A DNA stretch of 15,782 bases from UBA6544 sp049601975 (GCA_049601975.1 JBMYRC010000101.1:1-15782); one strand, 5' to 3'. Shown: positions 7,839 through 15,018, counted from the first letter of the stretch. Program-made: numbers and translations. Notes: generated from the letters alone by a model not told the origin.

Positions 7839-7867
7839 ATTATATTAATATTTCAGATTCTTGTCTA
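7839..7867 (-). promoter_or_regulatory. Sigma70-type promoter for the D,D-carboxypeptidase
   Basis: On the minus strand, TAGACA (7867-7862, five of six consensus bases) is followed after exactly 17 bp by a perfect TATAAT (7844-7839). Transcription would start near 7832, giving a leader of about 58 nt before ATG 7773. AT-rich DNA can produce a TATAAT by chance, but spacing and -35 quality make this a good candidate. Confidence 0.6.
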
Positions 7868-8008
7868 CACAGAATTCCGAGATAATCACGGAAACCCAAC
7901 GAATCGAAGCCGGTATACACGTATTTGTCGCGCAAGCCACATGCCAATAAATTCATTCCGAGTCTTTGGTATTGATGATTTCTGAGGAAACCAATTCCGT
8001 CGAATATG

Positions 8009-8039
8009 CTGCGATGCAAACGTTTTTACTGCATCGCAC
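8009..8039. promoter_or_regulatory. Paired TGC-rich operator-like sites upstream of the phasin promoter
   Basis: Two direct copies of CTGC-N3-GCA, CTGCGATGCAA at 8009-8019 and CTGCATCGCAC at 8029-8039, start 20 bp apart, close to two helical turns. Their cores also form a perfect 9-bp inverted repeat, TGCGATGCA (8010-8018) against TGCATCGCA (8030-8038), with an 11-nt spacer. As I recall it, the PhaR repressor of alphaproteobacterial PHA genes binds CTGC-N3/4-GCAG, so each copy matches seven of eight defined bases. They lie just upstream of the TTGACA of the phasin promoter. Assignment to PhaR is inference. Confidence 0.55.
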
Positions 8040-8049
8040 ATTATTCCTA

Positions 8050-8079
8050 TTGACATGGGTAAATTAACCCTTGTATCTT
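8050..8079 (+). promoter_or_regulatory. Sigma70-type promoter for the phasin gene
   Basis: A perfect TTGACA (8050-8055) and TATCTT (8074-8079, four of six bases) are separated by 18 bp. Transcription would start near 8086, leaving a leader of about 105 nt. The spacer contains the near-palindrome GGGTAAATTAACCC (8057-8070). Operator-like sites flank the promoter on both sides. Confidence 0.55.
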
Positions 8080-8087
8080 GCGTTATG

Positions 8088-8098
8088 TTGCAATGCAG
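8088..8098. promoter_or_regulatory. Third TGC-rich operator-like site, at the presumed phasin transcription start
   Basis: TTGCAATGCAG reads CTGCATTGCAA on the minus strand, again CTGC-N3-GCA with seven of eight bases of the PhaR-type pattern. It lies 8-18 bp after the -10 box, where a bound repressor would block initiation. An outer TTGC/GCAA pair (8088-8091, 8098-8101) adds symmetry. Confidence 0.5.
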
Positions 8099-8191
8099 CA
8101 AAATAATTATCGCCGTTTTAACAAAGTGTATAGACGGTTTCATATACCGGCGGAAGATTGCCGCCACGGTTACAGTCCAAGGAGTCGAGAC

Positions 8192-8713
8192 ATGACCACC
8201 AAGAAAACGAATGCAGCCGCAGGCGCGACGAAACAAATCGAAGAGGCCGTCGAAGTCGGAAAGAAATCCGTCGAGCAAGCGATGAAAGCTTCGACTGAAG
8301 GTTACGAGCAAGCGCTCAGTATGAGCAAAGAGCAGGTCGAGAAGGCCAGCGAAGCTTTTTTCAAGGGCTATGATGACGTGTCTGCGATGAACAAGGAAAG
8401 CGTCGATGCGGTCGTGAAGGCCGGTGAAGTCCTGACCAAGGGGTCCGAGACGGTCGGCAAAGCTTATTTCGAATTCGCGCAAGCTTCCGTTGAAGCCAGC
8501 GTCGAGGCCGCAAAAGCCATGATGGGTGCGAAGACGCCGAAGGATTTCTTCGACATTCAATCCGAGTATGCCCGCACCAACTTCGACAATTTCCTTGCCG
8601 AGAGCACGCGCCTTTCGGAAATGTCGATCAAGGTTACGAACGAAGCATTCGATCCTTTGAAGGCTCAGGTGAACGGATCTTTTGAGAAAACCTTCAAAGC
8701 TCGGGCTTTCTAA
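8192..8713 (+). CDS. Phasin family protein (PHA granule surface protein)
   Basis: A 173-residue, highly charged, almost entirely helical protein with no cysteine and no signal peptide. Its Ala/Glu/Lys-rich heptad-like repeats with recurrent VEQA, VEKA and VEA segments, plus the late KTPKDFFDIQSEYARTNFDNFLAESTRLSEM block, match the Phasin_2 family. Phasins coat polyhydroxyalkanoate granules, limit their size and can serve as docking sites for synthase or depolymerase. Some relatives have general stress or chaperone-like roles. The frame is open back to 8078, but ATG 8192 is clearly the start: AAGGAG (8179-8184) lies 7 nt upstream and the upstream part encodes no phasin-like sequence. No PHA synthase gene is in the window, so the phasin is unlinked here. 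The operator-like sites before it suggest control by granule level through PhaR, which is inference. A hairpin follows at 8761. Confidence 0.9.
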   Translation: MTTKKTNAAAGATKQIEEAVEVGKKSVEQAMKASTEGYEQALSMSKEQVEKASEAFFKGYDDVSAMNKESVDAVVKAGEVLTKGSETVGKAYFEFAQASVEASVEAAKAMMGAKTPKDFFDIQSEYARTNFDNFLAESTRLSEMSIKVTNEAFDPLKAQVNGSFEKTFKARAF

Positions 8714-8760
8714 GACACGAAAATTAAGTTTTGGCCCGCTATTCATTAGCGAGTAAAGGC

Positions 8761-8801
8761 ACGGCCCCGCATTTCCCTCCCTCTCTCCCCTGCGGGGCCG
8801 T
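8761..8801. terminator. GC-rich hairpin between convergent phasin and methyltransferase genes
   Basis: A perfect 11-bp inverted repeat, ACGGCCCCGCA (8761-8771) and TGCGGGGCCGT (8791-8801), encloses a 19-nt loop made almost only of pyrimidines. It sits 47 nt after the phasin stop and 33 nt past the methyltransferase stop, so it could terminate both transcripts. No clear U-tract follows on either strand, so intrinsic termination is plausible but not certain. Confidence 0.6.
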
Positions 8802-8834
8802 TCGCTTGTCTGGGCGGAGAGATCAATCCGGTTA

Positions 8835-9614
8835 TTACGATTCGGGAATACAGTCGTACAAGACCGTTTTATTGATGCGGTTTATACGCCGTTTGTGAGG
8901 GGCTATCTCGGTACTGTGCGCCTCGAAGACGCTAAATCCACTCTCGCGAATTCGATCTGCATAATCCCACCCACAGACGCGGACGTGATAAGGATGACCG
9001 AAAGCTTCGTGACGCTCTGAGGGCACGGTAATTCGTTCATCCTCATATGTCTTCTGGCGGTCGCGGTCGATCGGCACCGTGATCAGTGCTCGACCACCCG
9101 GTCGCAGGACGCGGGAAATCTCCGACAGTGCTTTACGGTCGTCCGGAATATGTTCCAAGACGTGATTACAAATAATCAAATCGAAAGAGGCGGTGGGGAA
9201 GGAAAGGTCGGTTAAATCGTGTTGCTCTGCCGCCGCGTCATCGTCATAGCGGTCGATCCCTAGATACCGAATCCCGGGCCTCGTGATGAGAGCCGACTGA
9301 ATACATACCTCCGGTGCGACATGGAGGACGCGGCCGCGCTGTTGCAGCACCTTTGTGTGACCGGTGAGGTAGAGCCATAAAAAGCGATGGCGTTCGAGCG
9401 AACCGCAGCCGGGGCATTTGGCATTCGGCCGACCCCGCAGACCGAATGGTGAGAAACGCCGGTACCAATCGTCGCAAATGGGACAGTAAAATCGTGCACC
9501 CGAATGCCCGCCTTGCCCTCTGGTGCGACGCCTTACGCGATGCCCATATGCATGTTCGACCGACGTTTCGTCACTTTTTATCGTATGCAGTCGTTGCCAC
9601 AGATCGGTCAACAT
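8835..9614 (-). CDS. Class I SAM-dependent methyltransferase with N-terminal CxxC/CxxC module
   Basis: A 259-residue cytoplasmic protein. The N-terminal 75 residues hold two cysteine pairs, C44-x2-C47 and C67-x2-C70, the second followed by GSLERHRFLWLYL, a signature seen in a family of bacterial methyltransferases and probably binding zinc. The catalytic Rossmann fold follows: VLHVAPE (about 97-102) is the SAM-binding motif I, with Gly replaced by Ala-Pro as in this family, D121 is the likely ribose-binding acid, FDLIICNHVLEHIPDD (144-159) is motif II, and RVLRPGGRALITVP (168-181) is the Methyltransf_11-type post-motif. The substrate is unknown. An open frame reaches GTG 9650, but ATG 9612-9614 is preferred because GGAG lies 8 nt upstream. 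It is divergent from clpS, with only 54 nt between start codons. Confidence 0.85.
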   Translation of the reverse strand: MLTDLWQRLHTIKSDETSVEHAYGHRVRRRTRGQGGHSGARFYCPICDDWYRRFSPFGLRGRPNAKCPGCGSLERHRFLWLYLTGHTKVLQQRGRVLHVAPEVCIQSALITRPGIRYLGIDRYDDDAAAEQHDLTDLSFPTASFDLIICNHVLEHIPDDRKALSEISRVLRPGGRALITVPIDRDRQKTYEDERITVPSERHEAFGHPYHVRVCGWDYADRIRESGFSVFEAHSTEIAPHKRRINRINKTVLYDCIPES

Positions 9615-9650
9615 TTGATTCGCTCCGCAATTCCCTTTAAGCGGCCACAC

Positions 9651-9661
9651 AGGAGGGGAGG
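9651..9661 (+). promoter_or_regulatory. Extended double ribosome-binding site fixing the clpS start
   Basis: AGGAGGGGAGG provides two overlapping Shine-Dalgarno matches 7-12 nt before ATG 9669. This favours a start there over the in-frame ATGs at 9720 and 9744, which have poor sites, although those would give a protein closer to the usual ClpS length. Confidence 0.6.
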
Positions 9662-9668
9662 AAAAAGG

Positions 9669-10082
9669 ATGATGTCAACTCTTTATCGGAGGGCCACAAA
9701 TCCAATATATTATGAGGTAATGGATGACATGATTGAAAATCGGATGAATGGTGACGGCAAAGACGATGACCGCCACGATGATGGCGACGGGAATACCGGC
9801 GTTATCATCGAGACGCGTCCGAAAATTAAGAAGCCGTCCATGTACAAGGTACTGATGCTGAATGACGACTACACACCGATGGAGTTCGTCGTGCACATTT
9901 TGGAACGTTTCTTTGCTATGACTACTGAACAGGCGACGGAGGTGATGTTGAGCGTCCACCGCCGCGGTGTTGGTATTTGTGGTGTGTTCCCCTATGAAGT
10001 CGCCGAGACGAAGGTTACTCAGGTGATGGATTTCGCACGTCAGCACCAGCATCCCCTTCAGTGCACCTTGGAGAAGGATTGA
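9669..10082 (+). CDS. clpS: ATP-dependent Clp protease adaptor ClpS
   Basis: A 137-residue adaptor that recognises bulky N-terminal residues of N-degron substrates and delivers them to ClpA. The folded core (about 45-137) is intact and close to other alphaproteobacterial ClpS proteins. The recognition pocket includes N65 and D66 in LNDDYTPMEF, T69, M71, and M93 and H97 in VMLSVHRRGVG. It ends in the conserved QHPLQCTLEKD. The N-terminal tail needed for delivery is long, and its stretch at 28-43 is unusually rich in Asp, Gly and Lys/His. A start at 9744 would drop 25 residues and give a more typical tail, but the strong ribosome site supports 9669. It is followed after a single base by clpA, so the two are surely co-translated. 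The promoter was not identified and may lie in the adjacent methyltransferase gene. Confidence 0.93.
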   Translation: MMSTLYRRATNPIYYEVMDDMIENRMNGDGKDDDRHDDGDGNTGVIIETRPKIKKPSMYKVLMLNDDYTPMEFVVHILERFFAMTTEQATEVMLSVHRRGVGICGVFPYEVAETKVTQVMDFARQHQHPLQCTLEKD

Positions 10083-10083
10083 A

Positions 10084-12411
10084 ATGTCGATGCTGTCGCG
10101 TGTCCTTGAGAATAGCCTGCACCGTGCCTTGTCGTTCGCTACAGAACGAGGCCACGAATACGCAACCTTGGAGCACCTGCTGCTCTCCTTGACCGACGAT
10201 CAGGATGGGATCGCCGTGCTCCGCGCCTGCGGGGTCGATGTTGAGAAACTGCAGCGTGATCTAATCGAATATCTCGATAACGAGCTGGCGATGTTGGTGA
10301 CCGATTCGTTGGAGGATCCAAAGCCCACTGCTGGTTTCCAGCGGGTCCTGCAGCGGGCAGCCATTCACGTACAATCTTCGGGTCGCGAGGAAGTGACTGG
10401 CGCCAATGTCCTTGTCGCAATGTTCTCTGAGCGTGAGAGCCATGCTGTCTACTTCCTGCAGGAACAGGATATGACGCGCTTCGATGCGGTCAACTATATT
10501 AGCCATGGCATCGCAAAAGTCGCCGGATTTGGCGAGAGCCGTACCGTCGAAGGCGCCGACGAAGACGTCGATGGCGAAAAGGTAAACAAGAAGGGGACGG
10601 AGGCGCTCGACGCCTATTGCGTTAACCTAAACAAAAAGGCCGAAGACGGTAAGATCGATCCATTGATTGGCCGTTCGGACGAAGTCGACAGAACGATTCA
10701 GATTCTCTGTCGACGGACTAAGAACAATCCGCTCTATGTCGGTGATCCCGGCGTAGGGAAAACAGCGATTGCAGAAGGGTTGGCGCGCCGTATCACCAAC
10801 GCTGACGTGCCAGAAGTCCTTCACGAAGTGACGATCTATTCGTTGGATATGGGAGCATTACTAGCGGGCACCCGCTATCGAGGTGATTTCGAGGAACGGC
10901 TTAAAGCTGTCATCACTGAGATTGAGGCCCTGGAAGGCGCGGTCTTATTTATCGATGAAATCCATACGGTGATAGGTGCCGGCGCGACCTCGGGTGGCGC
11001 AATGGATGCGTCTAATCTGTTAAAACCGGCTCTGCAAAGTGGTGGGTTGCGCTGTATCGGATCGACGACCTACAAGGAATACCGGAACCATTTCGAGAAA
11101 GATCGGGCGCTGGTGCGGCGTTTCCAGAAAATCGACATCAACGAACCGTCGGTCGAGGATGCAGTTAAGATTTTACGTGGCCTGAAGCCTTCCTATGAAG
11201 AGCATCACAAGGTTCGCTACACGGCGGAAGCTCTGCGAGCGGCGGTGGAATTGTCGAACCGTTACATCGGCGACCGCAAGTTACCGGACAAGGCCATCGA
11301 CGTCATTGACGAAGTCGGCGCCTCGCAGATGCTGGTTTCGCCGTCCAAACGCAAGAAGACGCTCGGCGTTCGGGATGTCGAAAATGTAATCGCGAAAATG
11401 GCGCGAATCCCACCGAAGCAAGTCTCGAAGGATGACAAATTGGCATTGTCGACGCTTGAGCGCGATTTGAAGATGGTGGTGTTCGGACAAGACAAGGCAA
11501 TCGATTCGCTCTCAAGCGCGATCAAATTGGCGCGGGCAGGTTTGCGCGAACCGGAGAAACCGATTGGCAGCTATCTATTCTCGGGCCCGACCGGTGTTGG
11601 CAAGACCGAGGTGGCACGTCAATTGGCCAATACGTTGGGGATCGAGCTCGTTCGCTTCGACATGTCTGAGTATATGGAGCGCCACAGTGTTTCCCGCTTG
11701 ATTGGTGCACCACCAGGATATGTCGGTTTTGATCAAGGCGGCATGCTGACGGATGCGGTCGATCAAAATCCGCATATGGTCTTGCTGTTGGACGAAATCG
11801 AAAAAGCGCATCCGGATGTCTTTAACATCCTTCTGCAGATCATGGACTACGGCAAGCTGACTGATCACAACGGCAAGTCGGTCGATTTCCGCAACGTGAT
11901 TCTAATCATGACGACGAATGCGGGTGCAGCAGATTTGGCGAAGGCGGCGATTGGTTTTGCACGGACCGAGCGGTCCGGCGAGGATGAAGATGCGATCAAC
12001 CGGTTGTTCACACCGGAATTCCGCAATCGTCTCGACTCGATCATTGGCTTTGCGAAATTAACTTCCGCTGTGGTCGGCCGCGTCGTCGACAAATTCATCA
12101 TGCAATTAGAAGAGCAACTCGCGGATCGTCACGTTACCATTTCTCTGTCAGAGGCGGCACATGACTGGCTTGCAAAGAACGGTTACGACCAGAACTTCGG
12201 TGCGCGTCCGCTTGGTCGCTTGATACAAGAGAAAATCAAGCAGCCGCTTTCGGAAGAACTGCTATTCGGCAAGTTGGAGAAAGGTGGCACCGTCACTATT
12301 GACGAGAAGGACGATGCTCTGACGTTCCTGTTTGAAGCGTCTCCGAACAAGGGCGGCAAACGCAAGAAAGACGGTGCCAACGAAAAGAAAACTCCGGAAC
12401 TCGCCCGCTAG
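10084..12411 (+). CDS. clpA: ATP-dependent Clp protease ATP-binding subunit ClpA
   Basis: A 775-residue hexameric AAA+ unfoldase that feeds proteins into ClpP, with or without ClpS. The N domain (1-145) carries the two Clp_N repeats that bind ClpS. The first ATPase module has Walker A GDPGVGKT (220-227) and Walker B with D291-E292. The second has GPTGVGKT (501-508) and LLLDEIEKAHPDV with D570-E571. The ClpP-docking loop is I623-G624-F625, the IGF form of the usual IGL. The arginine-finger region PEFRNRLD and the D2 small domain NFGARPLGRLIQ follow. A lysine-rich tail of about 25 residues ends the protein. There is no ClpB/C-type middle coiled coil, which separates it from those relatives. ATG 10084 lies 1 nt after the clpS stop. 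Its TAG overlaps the stop of the convergent cyclase gene. Confidence 0.97.
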   Translation: MSMLSRVLENSLHRALSFATERGHEYATLEHLLLSLTDDQDGIAVLRACGVDVEKLQRDLIEYLDNELAMLVTDSLEDPKPTAGFQRVLQRAAIHVQSSGREEVTGANVLVAMFSERESHAVYFLQEQDMTRFDAVNYISHGIAKVAGFGESRTVEGADEDVDGEKVNKKGTEALDAYCVNLNKKAEDGKIDPLIGRSDEVDRTIQILCRRTKNNPLYVGDPGVGKTAIAEGLARRITNADVPEVLHEVTIYSLDMGALLAGTRYRGDFEERLKAVITEIEALEGAVLFIDEIHTVIGAGATSGGAMDASNLLKPALQSGGLRCIGSTTYKEYRNHFEKDRALVRRFQKIDINEPSVEDAVKILRGLKPSYEEHHKVRYTAEALRAAVELSNRYIGDRKLPDKAIDVIDEVGASQMLVSPSKRKKTLGVRDVENVIAKMARIPPKQVSKDDKLALSTLERDLKMVVFGQDKAIDSLSSAIKLARAGLREPEKPIGSYLFSGPTGVGKTEVARQLANTLGIELVRFDMSEYMERHSVSRLIGAPPGYVGFDQGGMLTDAVDQNPHMVLLLDEIEKAHPDVFNILLQIMDYGKLTDHNGKSVDFRNVILIMTTNAGAADLAKAAIGFARTERSGEDEDAINRLFTPEFRNRLDSIIGFAKLTSAVVGRVVDKFIMQLEEQLADRHVTISLSEAAHDWLAKNGYDQNFGARPLGRLIQEKIKQPLSEELLFGKLEKGGTVTIDEKDDALTFLFEASPNKGGKRKKDGANEKKTPELAR

Positions 12412-13703
12412 CTGCTTTCTGCCGATTTAGACGTTGCGGGCGGGGCCGCTAGAACGACGCGATTGCGCCCCTTCGCCTTGGCTTCGTAAAGCGCTTGGTC
12501 TGCAGCTTCGGTCAGCGCGGGAACATCGTCGAAATCCGGGAACATCGCGACACCACAGCTTAAGGAGACAGAAAACTCGCCGCCGTTGTACATTTGCTTT
12601 ATGTCGGCGAAGGCTTCTCTGACTTTGTCGAGCACAAGCATCGCATTCGCAGGCGATACATCGGGCAAGGCGACGGCGAATTCTTCACCCCCGTATCGGC
12701 CGATGAGATCGGTCATACGCAGGCGCTGCTTCAACAAATTAGACATGCTCTTTAAGACTTGGTCGCCGATCGGATGCCCATAGGTATCGTTGACCGTTTT
12801 AAAATTATCCAGGTCGATCAACGCAAAAGCCAACGAGACCTTTCCGCGCCGCATTCTCGATAGCTCGATGCTGAGTTGTTCTTTCGTCGTGGTGTGGTTC
12901 AGGAGCCCTGTCAGGCTGTCCCGTAGCATCATTGAGCGCAATCGGCGGAAGCGTTCGGCACGAATGCGCACGGCAGCGACAAGGCGCTCTGGACTGATTG
13001 GTTTGGTGAGGAACTCGTCCGCTCCGATTTCCATCAATTCCAGTTGTTTATCGGGATCGCTTTCCGCCGAAAGGAATACAATCGGTATGGATAGGAATGC
13101 GGCTTCTTGGCGGATGACAGCGCCCAATTCCCGACCTTCGATTTCGGGCATGTATTGATCCATCAGCACCAATTCAGGGCGGAAGTCGGAAAGCGCATCC
13201 AAGACCTTCATCGGATCGCTCAGCGCTATCGCCTGCATACCGGCGTGCTCCAAGACGGCTATATAGAATTCGGAAATACGTTCGTCATCGTCGACGATGA
13301 GAACTCGGAAAGGCTCTTCTTCCTGGGGCTCGGTAAGGAGGTCCAAAGCGTCGACCAGATCGAGAGGGCTGTAGGGATGCACGAAAAATGCCTTCGATAC
13401 GATACGGATCGACGCGAGGCGTGATTTCATATTATAGCCATCGGCGAGGAATATTGTCGGCGTTTTATGATCGCCGTCGGTCAAGATACGCCCGACGGTC
13501 TCGATCGTTGTTTCCGAGCCTGCGGTCGGTCCACTGTCGACGCGGACAAGTAGTACGGATGGCTTGCGAGCGGTGATACGTTCACCGATATCGGACACGT
13601 TCTTGCAGTGATCCACACTATAGCCGAAAGGCGATAGTTGCTGCGTTAGACGGTCTACATCCGTAGAATCGGTATCGACCAGAAGGATCAAACGATCACT
13701 CAT
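12408..13703 (-). CDS. REC-REC-GGDEF response regulator, probable diguanylate cyclase
   Basis: A 431-residue protein making cyclic di-GMP from two GTP. The first receiver domain (4-122) is degenerate: R54 stands where the phospho-acceptor Asp should be, and H109 replaces the conserved Lys. The second receiver (133-250) is complete, with D138-D140, acceptor D182, S212 and K234. The cyclase domain (about 255-420) has metal-binding D297, GGEEF at 338-342 and a product-inhibition I-site R329-x-x-D332 exactly five residues before it. It should therefore be active, activated by phosphorylation of the second receiver, and feedback-inhibited. The layout is that of PleD but with receiver roles swapped. 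ATG 13701-13703 is chosen; the frame reaches a TTG five codons earlier. No sensor kinase is nearby. The gene lies 89 nt behind the FemAB-like gene and overlaps clpA at the stop. Confidence 0.93.
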   Translation of the reverse strand: MSDRLILLVDTDSTDVDRLTQQLSPFGYSVDHCKNVSDIGERITARKPSVLLVRVDSGPTAGSETTIETVGRILTDGDHKTPTIFLADGYNMKSRLASIRIVSKAFFVHPYSPLDLVDALDLLTEPQEEEPFRVLIVDDDERISEFYIAVLEHAGMQAIALSDPMKVLDALSDFRPELVLMDQYMPEIEGRELGAVIRQEAAFLSIPIVFLSAESDPDKQLELMEIGADEFLTKPISPERLVAAVRIRAERFRRLRSMMLRDSLTGLLNHTTTKEQLSIELSRMRRGKVSLAFALIDLDNFKTVNDTYGHPIGDQVLKSMSNLLKQRLRMTDLIGRYGGEEFAVALPDVSPANAMLVLDKVREAFADIKQMYNGGEFSVSLSCGVAMFPDFDDVPALTEAADQALYEAKAKGRNRVVLAAPPATSKSAESS

Positions 13704-13792
13704 GCTTTCACTTTGCAAAGCAATTTAATTCCATCACCCATTGTCGAACCCCGACTCTTCAGTACTGGTGGGTGCAATATTACAGTTTGCGC

Positions 13793-14974
13793 TTACGACA
13801 CCCTGACATCTTGGCGATATGGTGTCTCATCTTCGAGATAGTTCATTTCTCGGGCCTCTTCGCGGCGTTCTTCTTCCAAAAAACTCGCAACGGCGGCGCG
13901 GAAACCGGGATCAGGAATCCAATGGACGCTGCGGGTCTGAACCGGCACATAGCCGCGTTGCAGCTTGTGGGGTCCTTGGGTGCCCGCTTCGACGCGCGAT
14001 AATCCGTGGTCGATCGCGTACTCGATGGCACTGTAATAGCAGGTTTCAAAGTGCAGGAACTTATAGTCGGCGACACAGCCCCAGTTGCGGCCGAACAGCG
14101 TGTCGCCGCCCTTGAGATTCAATGCCCCAGCTATCGGCATATCGCCTCTTGAGGCTAAGACCAACATGACATTATCGGCCATGGTATCGGATATGATCTC
14201 AAAAAATTCGCGGGTGAGATACGGATAGCCCCATTTTCGGTCATAGGTGTCCGTGTAGAAGCGATAAAACGCGTCCCAGGCCTCAGACGTCAGGTCGCTA
14301 CCTGACAGACACTGCATCTTCACACCGGCCTCGGCGACCTTACGGCGTTCGCGGCGGATCATCTTGCGTTTGCGGCTGTTAAGAGAGCCCAGGAAGTCGT
14401 CGAAGGTCTCATAGCCCTGATTATACCAATGGTATTGATGATTGTGGCGAATAAGGAAATCGGCTGCCTCCAGGTACTCCGCTTCCTCGGACGTTGGAAA
14501 CGTGACATGCAGGGAAGAGATTTCGTTGCGGTTGGTCCATTCGATCATTCCCGCGACCAGGGCGGCTCGCGTGGTGTGTTCGCCAGCGCCGGGGCGCACC
14601 AAGAGTCTCGGCCCCGTAACGGGCGTGAAGGGAATGGAGACCTGTAACTTTGGGTAATACTGGCCGCCCGCGCGCTCGTAGGCGTTGGCCCAACCGTAGT
14701 CGAACACATATTCGCCCATTGAATGGCTCTTGAGGTACATTGGGATTGCACCGGCGACCTCGCCGTTGGCGTCCTCGACAATCAGATGTTGGGGTTGCCA
14801 GCCGCTCTCCGGTCGCACGGAATGGCTTTCTTCGAGCGCGTGCAGGAATGCATAGCTGACGGAAGGGTTGTTGTTCGGTGCGTTCGTCCCAGCGCATGCA
14901 TCCCATTGTTCGGAAGCGACCTCGATGATCTTCGAGACGACCTTGACTGAAATAGGTTCGTTTCCGTCTGGCAT
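13793..14974 (-). CDS. FemAB-like/GNAT-fold acyltransferase (DUF482, COG3146 type)
   Basis: A 393-residue cytoplasmic protein resembling the family annotated as GNAT N-acetyltransferase or peptidogalycan biosynthesis protein, a double-GNAT-fold relative of FemAB aminoacyltransferases. Typical segments are the early NPSVSYAFLHALEES, the FDYGWANAYERAGGQYYPKLQ block (about 94-114), FTPVTGPRLLV, the basic SRKRKMIRRERRKV helix (about 205-218), the AFYRFYTDTYDRKWGYPYLT block and the late GAQ-like EAGTQGPHKLQRGY. The biochemical activity and substrate are unproven in this family, and envelope or cell-wall modification is a guess from the FemAB relationship. ATG 14972-14974 lacks a strong ribosome site, but the first residues fit the family. 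It is upstream of the cyclase gene on the same strand and may be transcribed with it, and divergent from the methyltransferase at 15117. Confidence 0.85.
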   Translation of the reverse strand: MPDGNEPISVKVVSKIIEVASEQWDACAGTNAPNNNPSVSYAFLHALEESHSVRPESGWQPQHLIVEDANGEVAGAIPMYLKSHSMGEYVFDYGWANAYERAGGQYYPKLQVSIPFTPVTGPRLLVRPGAGEHTTRAALVAGMIEWTNRNEISSLHVTFPTSEEAEYLEAADFLIRHNHQYHWYNQGYETFDDFLGSLNSRKRKMIRRERRKVAEAGVKMQCLSGSDLTSEAWDAFYRFYTDTYDRKWGYPYLTREFFEIISDTMADNVMLVLASRGDMPIAGALNLKGGDTLFGRNWGCVADYKFLHFETCYYSAIEYAIDHGLSRVEAGTQGPHKLQRGYVPVQTRSVHWIPDPGFRAAVASFLEEERREEAREMNYLEDETPYRQDVRVS

Positions 14975-15018
14975 GCGGACCGGGGCGATGATTATGGCAA
15001 ATATCGAGATTGGTGCGT

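Larger units (their letters stand above)
7774..8191. other. 418-bp divergent intergenic control region between the carboxypeptidase and phasin genes
   Basis: No convincing gene is seen on either strand. The left third (about 7774-7865) is very AT-rich and carries the carboxypeptidase promoter. The middle (7866-8000) has a short TTCCG/CGGAA inverted repeat at 7875-7879 and 7889-7893 and is otherwise unremarkable. The right part holds a 9-bp inverted repeat, the phasin promoter, three TGC-rich operator-like sites and a ribosome site. A minus-strand open frame that continues through here is an antisense artefact of the phasin gene. Confidence 0.7.

Noticed and set aside
8010..8038. The 9-bp inverted repeat read as a transcription terminator
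   Set aside because: No gene ends next to it. It lies between divergent promoters, has no following T-run, and its arms fit an operator pattern better.
7886..8746. A 286-codon open frame on the minus strand across the phasin gene and its upstream region
   Set aside because: It is antisense to a clearly recognised phasin with a strong ribosome site, has no family resemblance, and arises because the phasin codons rarely place stops in the opposite frame.
9504..9668. Upstream extension of clpS by 55 codons
   Set aside because: It overlaps the methyltransferase gene on the opposite strand and is unlike ClpS; the strong ribosome site fixes a later start.
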